A model generated the notes under the pieces. It was not told where the DNA came from, searched no databases, and saw only the letters and a program-made list of their open reading frames with translations. DNA of 48,740 nucleotides, taken from Stentor coeruleus. Lineage: Eukaryota > Ciliophora > Heterotrichea > Heterotrichida > Stentoridae. The stretch is from positions 1 to 48,740 of the forward strand of contig MPUH01000516.1 of NCBI GenBank assembly GCA_001970955.1, read 5' to 3'. Below, one piece after another: positions 38,401-47,214 of the stretch (its first letter is position 1; each line of letters begins with the position of its first letter). Position numbers and translations under genes: made by a program.

Positions 38401-39278
38401 TTGTAATACAAAATATATTCCTTGATGGGTATAATTGTAATACTTATGGGTATAATGTTAATCCTTGTAATATTGAATTTCTTATTAAGCCAAGTGAATA
38501 TATTAATATAGAAATTACGTACTTTTTAGCTCAGGCAAGGGCTAATGATGCTAACTCACTTCATATTTTAACAGAAACTGATACTTATATATTCCCTATT
38601 GAAGTTATTACTATTGACAATACAAATATTAATAATTATATATATGAATGGGCTGAAGAATTGTATGGAATTATTATTTCTAGTGTTTGTGCTTTGATTA
38701 TCACAACTTTGAATTATCATTTTTCACAAAGGTCTTTGAGGTATAAGGCTAGAAGTAGTAAGGATGAGACACAGTTTATTCTTCAACAATATTTTTGTAA
38801 AAACTACTCACAGCCTATACTTTTTACTAGTCAACCAGAGATTGTGGTAATGCCAAATATACAAACACAAGAGATTGCTGAGAAAATTATAACCCCGATT
38901 TTGGAGATACCAAAAAATGAAGAGACTGCTGAGGATGTTGTTGTGAAGATAAAGAAAAGACAAAAGATCAAAAGAAGGTTGCTTAATGTTATTCAAAGCT
39001 CAGAAGCTGCGAAGGAATTAAAGAAAAAATCACAAGCTCAACCTGAGATAATTGCAACAAATAAACTATTAGTTGGAAAGACACAGAAAGCTTTAGACTT
39101 AAGTCATTCGAATTCTTTAACTGAAAATGGTGAAAGAGATATTCAAAGCGATGACGACTTTTATATTGATTGCTATAAGACTTCTAATCTTTTGTTTGCA
39201 GGATACAATGATCGTGAGTCATTTAGTCTTGCAGAACTAACTCAGGATTCTGACCCTGTAGATAATCCTCAAGAATAA
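35457..39278 (+). CDS. TMEM131-like type I membrane protein
   Basis: 1,273 residues. A signal peptide (about 1-22, MGVHRLLSLMIYLALEVLV) is followed by a long lumenal or extracellular region of repeated beta-sandwich (ASH/PapD-like) segments. Examples are DFGIIGYGVSFNKTFGIRNP and FRTFELHNVGNLDIVIQNIF. A Cys-rich stretch (NCCCDTEYDECNKIC) lies near 820. A single TM (about 1070-1088, GIIISSVCALIITTLNYHF) precedes a basic, then acidic cytoplasmic tail. This layout and the RNNYT and FFNPTN motifs match TMEM131, which in animals helps secrete large cargo such as collagen. The ciliate role is unknown. A 15-mer, gtatgcttttaatag (36424-36438), could be an in-frame intron but lacks A at position 10. 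No own C-rich 5' flank. Confidence 0.78.
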   Translation: MGVHRLLSLMIYLALEVLVVISNDNLPYEEHNFTALTSLLLALDPTLSKFLTRQMIFIQVPITPSKPTLLYSESHLAVHLQTMHEYFIFHLVSISSNEFKVKETPLLHHKYSKSYSLDVYFMPVKIGIRTAYMFVVTDKEFYVYYLKGTAEMPELVVKELLIEYMSGTIGTGVLELENLSGESVTVYLENVFVIDKDRLDILKKETIISDKLLVLKTKKIIIEQQTTIEVPAVESTLKDPGDYYFTLELRVNTVIFNIPIHVKVAEHGLSCLNSLDLGILPIQNELFSFTLTCEVLTNEPINLENWSINGPEILKPIFLKADSMLLIGQLLITSFSEGTFSRSLLLKTNIGPISIFFSYLVIFNIISLDPKDLQINKPYSSTFILCFINKLNHEILIDNFQALSSEIGISAKDEFAGSNDRACFSALIRNDKKPNLSVKAQTNIGNLIFPLHLIDHMPIFLIKKSDEFSEIFGPVDFGIIGYGVSFNKTFGIRNPYKFPITVYSINSVPTVTIKFSSAVVINPQGTIELILHVKPEFSLFNPFKIQTSIGNFTLTIHMSVIPGSCKVKNTQFAEIMPRVYKEENIFVINTYTVPVKIVSLSVQGEYFSITQMVDEIPPSKQSVVGKISVLLLKHEKNRVDFKKSLTYGDMKIWNSYINNYEESYVSGEIFVVTNIGGVIKNTVFGTVKKPTLPIRMQSKLSTCQIYTICPIYILIHNPLDSPLAVHVQVAPDSFSKSLKNYECHKKKPEIVDDEFENLSAENPDSQSQECFFTNTEEIFAVKIANEKKINLNPITKGNEGILDKIINMVFDDNDKTGNDKNCCCDTEYDECNKICKTPQTLYINDKILTVLPPQTNKLLGPIFFNPTNLNYQNHMIIVRNNYTTLEMFPFTMNIGHSRLAITRKSSYYYSKTGYNLHRNSINKEETDISLKKKQKIYYREYSELQIEISPEDINRFFLSDSFLLSPSLFRTFELHNVGNLDIVIQNIFLDGYNCNTYGYNVNPCNIEFLIKPSEYINIEITYFLAQARANDANSLHILTETDTYIFPIEVITIDNTNINNYIYEWAEELYGIIISSVCALIITTLNYHFSQRSLRYKARSSKDETQFILQQYFCKNYSQPILFTSQPEIVVMPNIQTQEIAEKIITPILEIPKNEETAEDVVVKIKKRQKIKRRLLNVIQSSEAAKELKKKSQAQPEIIATNKLLVGKTQKALDLSHSNSLTENGERDIQSDDDFYIDCYKTSNLLFAGYNDRESFSLAELTQDSDPVDNPQE

Positions 39279-39352
39279 TAGTATTAGGTTATTATGGACC
39301 TTATATTTACGGTTATTAAATTCATTTGTCTATGAAATCATAATTAAAATCT

Positions 39353-42232
39353 ATGCTTAACAGGCCTAAAAGCCATAGATATTCATCAAAAGGGGAATAC
39401 AGCGAATTTAACACATCATTCTCTTCTAAAACAAAGCAAAATAACTCATTCACCATAACCCCAAAGCCTACATTTAAAACTCAAAAACCCTCTACAAACC
39501 CTTCCAGACAAAGAAACATCTCACAATATGACTCAAAAAACTCCAAACCTCTATCAAGAGACCCAAAAATCGACTTTGAAAAACTTGCAGAAGATCACTG
39601 GAACTACCGCTTCCGTCTTTCAGTCCATCAAGAAGAAAACACCAAATTGAAAATGCACCTAGAACAGTTAATACAAGAACAAGACTTAGAATCAACACAA
39701 GAAATCCCAAAACTAAAAACAAAAATCAGAAAACTTCAAAGCAAACTTACATATAAAGAAGATCAAATCCTCAAATTAAAAGCAAATATAAAGTCTTGTA
39801 AAATCAAAGAACAAGAAAACGATATAGAAAGTTATATAGATGAAGCTAAAAGGCTTATGTTTCTATTAGAAAGTGTTGCAAGTGATTATAGTAATATAAA
39901 CTCATCTGAGTATGAAGGACATAAATCACATATGGCAATTGAACTTCAATCTTTACGTAAAGAGAATATCCAACTTAGTAAATCTACAACACAAACTCTT
40001 CATGAACTTGATATACTTAAAGGAAAACTTAAAAACTTAGACAAACATAAACATAAAAAAGGCCGTAAAGCTAAAATCATTAAATTTAAACAACAAAAAT
40101 CCCAAGGGATAAAAGATTTAAATAATATCATTGAAGAGTATCACAAATCAGAAAAAGAACTTATAGAAAAAATACGTATAGAAAAAGATCATGGTAAAGA
40201 GAAGCTTATTGAACTTGAAGCTTATGAAAAAAAAATCTCTGAACAGGATCGAATGATATCAGAAATGAAACAGAAATTCGAAAGGTTTAAAAATGCATCA
40301 AAAGCAAGAAAAACCCTAACGTTTATGCCAATGAAATTCAGAGATGAGGCACTTATAAAACTGATAAACCCTCCACGATTGTTAGTGAAAATCAATCAAA
40401 TACTTAAAAAGAAAAAAATGCTTGTAACAGTTTTTCTATCACTTCTTGATAAAAACAATAATGGACTTTTGCATATAAATGCATTTTTTTCTGGAATGAA
40501 AGAATATGGGCAAAAAATCAAACCTAAACACATCCAAGAAATATCTAAACTTTTAGGTTCAAGTTTAACATATATTCCTCTAATAAAAATTGAAGAAATG
40601 TATGAAAAATATAAATATGATAATGAATACAAAAGTTCATCAAGTGAAGATGAGTTGCCTATAAGGAAAAAATCACAACAAAGAACTCCTTCACCACCTA
40701 AACCTATAATAGTATCATCTTATGAAGTTAGAAAAGATTCTTATAGACCTTTACCTTCACCTGTTAAGGAAATAGAAGTAAAACCAATACCAGCTGTAAG
40801 TGTTAATGAAATTATGGGAATACTTGATGAAATAAAAGAGAAAATGTGTTTATCTAAACTCCCGAAAAGCAAATTGGTCACAGCGTTGTTTGGGTATGAT
40901 TTTGATCCTGATGAAGGGATTAGTATAGAAATACTTATGGAATTTTTAGTAAAATCACAACTTGGATTGAATAATGGACCTATGGTCAGATTGCTTGCTA
41001 GGTTTTTAATTGAACCTGATGGGCTTAAAGCTATAAAAGAAAATGAAATACCTAAACTTAGAGGGACAATTAGAGGGATGAGTAGGAAACTTATTAAAAT
41101 TTTACCCGATTGGGATGTTTTTAATGATAAAGATGTTGATGGGTTTAGGAAATTGTTGAATGATCAAATGAAAAGTAATTGGAAAAAGATTAAAAAAGCT
41201 TTTGAAGATGATGATGATGGGAAGTCGGGTTTTATTGAATTTTTACGTATGCAGAATTTGTTGAGGAATTTAGAAGTAGTTTTTACTGAAAAGATGAACT
41301 TTTGGCTTATGATGGAATTAGGGGTTAAAAATAAGCATGATAAGTTTGAATATAGGAGTTTTTTGAAAAATTATGAGGAACTTGAACCTAATTTTATTGT
41401 TAAAGATCATGAAGCAGTGAAAACTATAGAAGAAAGTCCTAAGGAGATAAGGGAATCAGTTATGATTGAAACGTTGAGAAAATTGGTAGATAAGATTAAC
41501 GAAACTAAAGATTTTATTTTTAGCAATATTGACTTGACAATTTCTGCTGAAGATTTTATTAACCTTATTTATGCAATTGATATTGTAATTCCCTCAAATA
41601 TTTTAATGGAAATCACTGATGAGTTTTCAATAGAAAGTAATGAAAGGTTTACTAAAGTTATTGATATGAAGGGTTTTAAATGCAAACTTGAGGAACTTGG
41701 ACTTTGTAAAAATTTATTAGAAAATAATGGTGTAGTTAAAAAGGAAAATAAAGAGAAAACTTCACAAGATTCTGATGAAATATACAAAGATTACTATGAA
41801 GTAAAAGATCAAATGAGTATACACTCTGCTAAAAGCTCTCAATCTTCTTCTGAAAAAAACTTTTCAAATAAAAAAAGTCCATCTAATTATATTTTTGAAG
41901 AAAACTCTCAAGAAAATCCTTACACAGACGACAACAAAAGTTCTGAGTCATATTCCCAAGAAGAATCACCTAAATCTGAAGTTTCTGAATACTCACCAGA
42001 CCATGAAGATCATGATTCTTTATATTCCTCCCATTCAAACTCAATTCCTTTATCCTCCCCTTCAAAATCCTCTTTACACCACAATCTACAAGCCAGTCAC
42101 GAATCTTCTATTTCTTATGACGATCAATTCTTATCCTCAACACCTGAAAATATAGAAAAAGGTGTTCAACTACATTCGAAAAATGAAACCGAGCTGGTTT
42201 TTATCGAATACGGTATCCATATGCCTAAATAA
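39353..42232 (+). CDS. Large coiled-coil protein with EF-hand-like segments, unknown function
   Basis: 959 residues. The order is a Ser/Thr/Lys-rich start (1-75); a long coiled coil (about 80-310, DHWNYRFRLSVHQEENTKLK onward); EF-hand-like segments (LLDKNNNGLLHINAFF ~365, FDPDEGISIEILMEFL ~525, FEDDDDGKSGFIEFL ~625) with imperfect loops; and a Ser/Glu-rich disordered tail (about 790-935) ending ELVFIEYGIHMPK. It is probably cytoskeletal or centrosomal by type, but I cannot name a family. A 15-mer, gtaaaaatttattag (41706-41720), has intron-like ends; removing it would create TAA and end the protein at about residue 784. It starts 74 bases after the TMEM131-like stop. Confidence 0.8.
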   Translation: MLNRPKSHRYSSKGEYSEFNTSFSSKTKQNNSFTITPKPTFKTQKPSTNPSRQRNISQYDSKNSKPLSRDPKIDFEKLAEDHWNYRFRLSVHQEENTKLKMHLEQLIQEQDLESTQEIPKLKTKIRKLQSKLTYKEDQILKLKANIKSCKIKEQENDIESYIDEAKRLMFLLESVASDYSNINSSEYEGHKSHMAIELQSLRKENIQLSKSTTQTLHELDILKGKLKNLDKHKHKKGRKAKIIKFKQQKSQGIKDLNNIIEEYHKSEKELIEKIRIEKDHGKEKLIELEAYEKKISEQDRMISEMKQKFERFKNASKARKTLTFMPMKFRDEALIKLINPPRLLVKINQILKKKKMLVTVFLSLLDKNNNGLLHINAFFSGMKEYGQKIKPKHIQEISKLLGSSLTYIPLIKIEEMYEKYKYDNEYKSSSSEDELPIRKKSQQRTPSPPKPIIVSSYEVRKDSYRPLPSPVKEIEVKPIPAVSVNEIMGILDEIKEKMCLSKLPKSKLVTALFGYDFDPDEGISIEILMEFLVKSQLGLNNGPMVRLLARFLIEPDGLKAIKENEIPKLRGTIRGMSRKLIKILPDWDVFNDKDVDGFRKLLNDQMKSNWKKIKKAFEDDDDGKSGFIEFLRMQNLLRNLEVVFTEKMNFWLMMELGVKNKHDKFEYRSFLKNYEELEPNFIVKDHEAVKTIEESPKEIRESVMIETLRKLVDKINETKDFIFSNIDLTISAEDFINLIYAIDIVIPSNILMEITDEFSIESNERFTKVIDMKGFKCKLEELGLCKNLLENNGVVKKENKEKTSQDSDEIYKDYYEVKDQMSIHSAKSSQSSSEKNFSNKKSPSNYIFEENSQENPYTDDNKSSESYSQEESPKSEVSEYSPDHEDHDSLYSSHSNSIPLSSPSKSSLHHNLQASHESSISYDDQFLSSTPENIEKGVQLHSKNETELVFIEYGIHMPK

Positions 42233-42264
42233 CTGTTAATTCTTCATATAAATTCTTAATCTTA

Positions 42265-43383
42265 TTAGCTATCCTCATGAGCATCTAAATCTTCAAACTC
42301 TTCAGTCTGTTGTATATTCACATTACTAACCATATCTTCAGTAATCACTGGAAAAGCTGTTACAGCAAGATCTTCTAATCCAAGATCTTTATTCCCTCTA
42401 ATAACCATAGCATATCCTTCAATTCCCCATGTTGTTCCCCAGGTATTTTTAATAATCCAATAAGGTACTCCAGCTTCAGTATTTCCCCATCCCATAACTT
42501 CAACAGCTTGAGCTCCTTGTACTCTTACTGCAGCTATATGAGGTTCATAAACTCCACTAGAATAACCTACAAAATCACTATATAATTGCATTAAAGCTAC
42601 AACTGGGCCATTATTTTGAATTTCTCTCATCAACCCAGCTTCACTTGCAGTTGCACAGACATCTTTTACATGATAAGAAATACCATTATCACACCGTTTT
42701 TTACAATCAGCAACCTCAGAACTATCAGAAGTATATGGAAAACAATAATCTTCAACTAAACCTGAGTCTCTTACATAACTCCAAGTTGAGTCCATATTTC
42801 CTGTTGTACATCCTGTATTACGTTTGTTACAAGATACTAACTCTTGAGGACTTAAATTAATTATCACTTTATTATCAGATTTAATACAAAATCTTTCAGA
42901 AGCTACTGATGCTGTAGCAAAAGCATTACTTGATGAACAGTTTCCTTGAACCTGAACTTCTTTAATACAAAAAGGGAATTTTTCACGTACATCATAAAAT
43001 GGAGGTAATAATTCACCTTCATTCATATAAGTTGTACATGGAGGCATGTTTCTAGCTTGTTGAGAAATGCCTATTTGTGATATGGATTTTACATCAGCAA
43101 GGCTCCAATTATTAAAGAAATTGTTGGCCTTTTGTGTGAAGCCAAGTTTAAGTTCATTTTGTTGTTTTATGAACTCTTCATCTAAAGCTGGGATAAGGCT
43201 TAATGGTCGCTCTGGGTTTAGGATTAGTAAACCTATGACAACAGCTACTAGAACTCCGAAAATCCCTACTGCCACATAGGTTGTTGTGTTACTTGCAGCT
43301 GGTTTTTTATTTGCTTTAAGAGCTCCTTTACGAGCATTTTTTCTCAGTTCATCAGAATTTACTTCTTCACCTTGCGAAGCCAT
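42265..43383 (-). CDS. Membrane-anchored cathepsin B-like pseudo-peptidase (family C1)
   Basis: 372 residues. A basic N-terminus and one TM helix (about 36-56, TYVAVGIFGVLVAVVIGLLI) make it a predicted type II membrane protein. A cathepsin-type propeptide region (~66-105) and a papain-fold domain (~127-355) follow. Hallmarks kept: Gln146 of the oxyanion hole, the first disulfide Cys149, YWIIKNTWGTTWG with Asn313, and CKKRC. Catalytic residues lost: the Cys25 position is Ser152 (motif QGNCSSSNAFA instead of QGxCGSCWAF), the next Trp is Asn153, and the catalytic His position is Gln292 (GAQAVEVMGWG). The cathepsin B occluding-loop His pair is not seen. It is likely a non-proteolytic relative, perhaps a receptor or scaffold, in the manner of TINAG proteins. 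Start context TATAAATGG. Confidence 0.9.
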   Translation of the reverse strand: MASQGEEVNSDELRKNARKGALKANKKPAASNTTTYVAVGIFGVLVAVVIGLLILNPERPLSLIPALDEEFIKQQNELKLGFTQKANNFFNNWSLADVKSISQIGISQQARNMPPCTTYMNEGELLPPFYDVREKFPFCIKEVQVQGNCSSSNAFATASVASERFCIKSDNKVIINLSPQELVSCNKRNTGCTTGNMDSTWSYVRDSGLVEDYCFPYTSDSSEVADCKKRCDNGISYHVKDVCATASEAGLMREIQNNGPVVALMQLYSDFVGYSSGVYEPHIAAVRVQGAQAVEVMGWGNTEAGVPYWIIKNTWGTTWGIEGYAMVIRGNKDLGLEDLAVTAFPVITEDMVSNVNIQQTEEFEDLDAHEDS

Positions 43384-44519
43384 TTATAATCACACGTGGT
43401 TCCATATTTAGGATAATCTTTTTTTTTTAGAGAGAAGAACTTTAAAATTCGAGTTGGACTTGGCTTTGCCTTGTTGGATTATTGGGATGAGATAATGAGT
43501 TTGAGATTTTATTGGAGGATTGGGATGATTTTTTTGATAGAAATTTGGGTTTGGAGATTTGAGATTAGGAATTTGGATTTTGATTGTGGTTTTTTTTTTT
43601 ATGTTGTTAGGAGGAGTTTGGATTTTTAGGATGATTTAGGGTTGTGGATTATAGAACTTTATATTGTTTCTGATTTAAAAGCTTTGTTAAGGAATAATTG
43701 TGAAATTAACAAATTATAAGTTGGAATTGCTTTATAACTTTGTGAAAGTAGTTAGAAATTGATGTGAACATTCTGAGTTGGTTTTATAAAGTGAATGAGA
43801 TTTAAAATTGTAGTTTAAGATAATTGTGTGAATTAGGATATAGTTTTAAACAGTTTACTACAAATTGTAAATTTTAAAGTTGATGAGCAATGTGCTTATA
43901 TCGTATAATATTGTATATATAAATATAAATCAATAAATTTCAAATTGCAAAGCATTTAAGCTTAAAACTATTTACATATAATTTCCCATCTACTCTTTCA
44001 AAGTTTTTACTATTCTGATAGTCATTAAAACTATATTATAATTCAAAAAGTAATACCCATAAAGGATTAGCCCAATTAAAACCGAAACTAAACCCTATAG
44101 ACTAAAATCCTATTCTCAAATACTTTTATATTTTATTTTTTTATACAAAATTCAATATCAACTTTATAACTTTTTCTAACACAATCCAAATATCAAAACT
44201 TCTAGTTACAGAATATTTTTTAATAAGTAAAAATGCAATACTATCTCCCAAATAGTCTTTGCCACCATATAAATAAAAATTCATCAGCCACATTTTCCTT
44301 TATAAATATCACAAAACCTTTAACTTTCACCCTAACCGTCTCTCCACCAAAAAAACTTCCACTTTTTCATAAACTCTCCCAACAATTATCAAAAAAAAAA
44401 TCATTCCCTCACACCAACAGGTCTAAAATCTCAATAAAACTAAAACCAAAATCTTCAACAATTAAAAAAACTTTATTTCCCATATCATATTCTCATATAT
44501 AAGCCTATCATATTATAAA
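43384..44519. other. Divergent intergenic region (cathepsin-like / phosphodiesterase)
   Basis: 1,136 bases. The left part is G-rich with almost no C (no C in 43501-43620); the right part (about 44040-44519) is C-rich and G-poor, so each gene sees a C-rich upstream sense strand. An 89-codon frame at 44233-44502 is a composition artefact. Confidence 0.55.
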
Positions 44520-46730
44520 ATGAAAAGAGTTCCTTCAACTATCCAAGAAGCTGAAAACAACATAACCCCCAATGCGAAATCCGCAAGTTACCAACTATGC
44601 AACCACGAAAAATACGAAAGTCTCAATTTGCCCGTGAATCTCAACATATTAAAATTTATTCAAAGTACCAAAAACGAAAGGTTAATAAAAATCCTTTATC
44701 AAGATCCTGAGACAGGTATTCCATCTACTGAATTCAAAACAAATTTGATTTATTTCTACATTTATATCCTAGTTTATATCATAAGTCTAGGAAGTTTTGC
44801 TTCATTGCTTCATGGTGTTAATCATCTTTCAAGAAATCATCTAGTAATACATGTGATATGCTTAGTTACAATTGGAGTTTTCTCTATTGCTATATTAATT
44901 CTTTTATTTAGATCGAAAAAAGTCTTATTAAACAGCAGGAACTTTTTTTTGATAATTACCGTTTGTATGAATTTTTATTTGATTTTAGCAGATGAGAGGA
45001 TTTTATATAAACTTACTGGAGAGGATTATAATGAAAATAGATTACCTCTTTCACTTGGACTGATATGCAATATTGTTATGGCTAGGATTGTGTTATTTGA
45101 TTATTTTTTGTATGTTTTCATATTAGGAATTTCTACTTGTGTGATGTTTTTAACTACACATTTAGCATTATCTGGGTATTCGTCTTATTCAGTATTATCA
45201 GAAGCTACGATTATTGCATTGTTTAGTTTGATTCAGATTATTGAATGCTACAGAGCGGATTATAGGATTAAACAGATTTTTTGGAGAAGGGAGCAGGAAG
45301 TTGTTGAAGAAGATAATGAAAGTCCTAAAAAAGACTTATATAAAGTTCCAGGTATCAACACTGAATCTGAAAATGTTCTATTAAAATGCGATAATATTTC
45401 TTCAAACTTAAAACAAATCTCCCGAGTTGTAATTTATAAAGACATAAAACGTCTTCTAAAGAAATCACTCAATGATATCGACAGTATTAAACGTAAAGTT
45501 GCCCATGGGGATTTTGATACTGCACATATTCAATTAAACCCAGCTTTAGATGATGAAGACCGTGAGTTTATAACTCAGAATTTCATGGAATTAAGCTCAG
45601 TACGTTGTAGTATTCAACAAGGAACATTATGTGAATTAAATGAAAGAATAAATTCATTTCCTTTTAGTCGTTATGGGGTAACTGAATTAGAAAGTGTACT
45701 TTCAAGCATAGGTAAAAACTGGAACTTTGACATTTTCTTTGTCTATGACTCTACTGGGCATAGTATTTCTATGGTATCCAAATATCTAATGCAAAAATGG
45801 AATATAATTGAAAACTCGAATATCATAGAAAAAACAGCGACAAAATACTTCCAAGAGCTTGAAAATGTATATTTTATTTAGGCTTATTTTCATAACCCTT
45901 ATCATAATGCTTGTCATGCTTCTGATGTCCTACATTCTTTATTGTATTTTATATTTTCTGCAGATTTTATCAAATATTTAGTTTCTTTAGATCTATTAGC
46001 TATCGTCCTTGCGGCACTTGGACATGATGTTGCCCATCCAGCTTTGACTAATAGATTTCTTGTTAATAATCGAGATGGTATTGCTATACAATATAATGAT
46101 AGTAGTGTATTAGAAAACATGCATTGTTCATTAACTTTTAGTCTTATGAATAAACCTGAATGCAATTTACTTGAAAATCTTAATAGTAATGATTGGGTTG
46201 CGTTAAGGAAATTAACTATAGAAATGATTATGGAAACTGATATGAGTAAACATTTTGAAATATTATCAAAGTTTAGGACAAGAGCTTTAGTTTTAAGTGA
46301 TTTGAATATTGGGGTTGTTGAAGATAAATGTAATATTTTGGCTATGGGGCTTAAATGTGCTGATATTGCTCATGGGGCTAAAGATACGGATTTACATTTG
46401 AAATGGAGCCATTTGGTGACAGAGGAATTTTTTGCACAAGGGGATTTGGAAAAACAAAAGAAACAAGCTGTGTCGATGTATTGCGATAGGGAGACAACGG
46501 ATATACCAAAAAGTCAGATGGGGTTTTTAAAAAATATATGTCTTCCTCTTTATGAAGTATGGTGCAAATATCTTAATTCGGAGGTTGTGAATAATGGCCC
46601 TTTGAATTTATTGAGGAATAATATTTCGTATTGGGAAACTTTGAAGAAAAAAAGGAAAGGGACTGTACTTATTAGTTCTATTCAGACTTTACATGTTGAG
46701 GATTTTAAAAGACGTCTGTCAGATTTTTAG
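44520..46730 (+). CDS. Transmembrane class I cyclic-nucleotide phosphodiesterase
   Basis: 731 residues after removing a 15-nt intron, gtatattttatttag (45867-45881), which restores the catalytic motif across the junction (HNPYHNACHASDVLH). About six TM helices occupy roughly residues 75-245, then a linker, then the HD-type PDE domain: W-N-F-D-I-F, YHNACHASDV (metal ligand His461), HDVAHP (His497-Asp498), ADIAHGAK (third metal Asp), and a C-terminal FLKNICLPLYEVW segment. The enzyme hydrolyses cAMP and/or cGMP at a membrane; specificity cannot be read. The usual HDxDHP is HDVAHP here, losing the second Asp of the motif. Membrane PDEs are common in ciliates and fit control of ciliary or contractile signalling (inference). 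Confidence 0.92.
45867..45881 (+). other. 15-nt intron of the phosphodiesterase gene
   Basis: gtatattttatttag, phase 0, between Asn449 and Ala450. If retained, its terminal TAG stops translation before the catalytic His residues. A at position 10. Confidence 0.95.
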
Positions 46731-47214
46731 GTTTTTATTTATTGATTGGATAAAATAATTTTTTGTGATGTGTTGTTGATTAGTGGGTTTTTTTAAATGA
46801 GAATCTTTTTTTTTGATTAAGGTTATGATTTTTTTAAATGAGAATTTTTCTTTTTTAGATTTTTGATTAATGTCCATGATTTTTTAAAGAATATAGTGGT
46901 TTAGGATAGTTTTTAAAATATTATGGATATTGATTTACTAATGAGATATTTATGAATGATCACATAAAAATAGGATAGTTTTTAAAGGTTTAATTAAATC
47001 AGTATTTTAGCATCAGGATACAATGAGAACCCATTATATCCTAAACCCAAATCCAAACTTATAATCTTTATTATATTAACTCAAAAAAAAAAATCAATAT
47101 CCCAACAAAAACCCATTAAATATCACTAAAACCCAATACATTTTCTATTTTCAAATCCCATAAAATCTAGCAAAAATCCAACTTAAACAATTTAAAATAT
47201 TCATCAAAAAAATC
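46731..47214. other. Convergent intergenic region with degenerate repeats and skew switch
   Basis: 484 bases between two stops. The left half is G/T-rich, the right half C/A-rich, switching near 46990-47010. TTTTTTTAAATGAGAAT occurs at 46788-46804 and 46829-46845, and TAGGATAGTTTTTAAA near 46902 and 46971. Confidence 0.55.

Noticed and set aside
44233..44502. 89-codon plus-strand frame before the phosphodiesterase
   Set aside because: It is in the G-depleted promoter block, rich in Lys/Ser/Pro/Thr as expected from A/C-rich DNA, with no motif.
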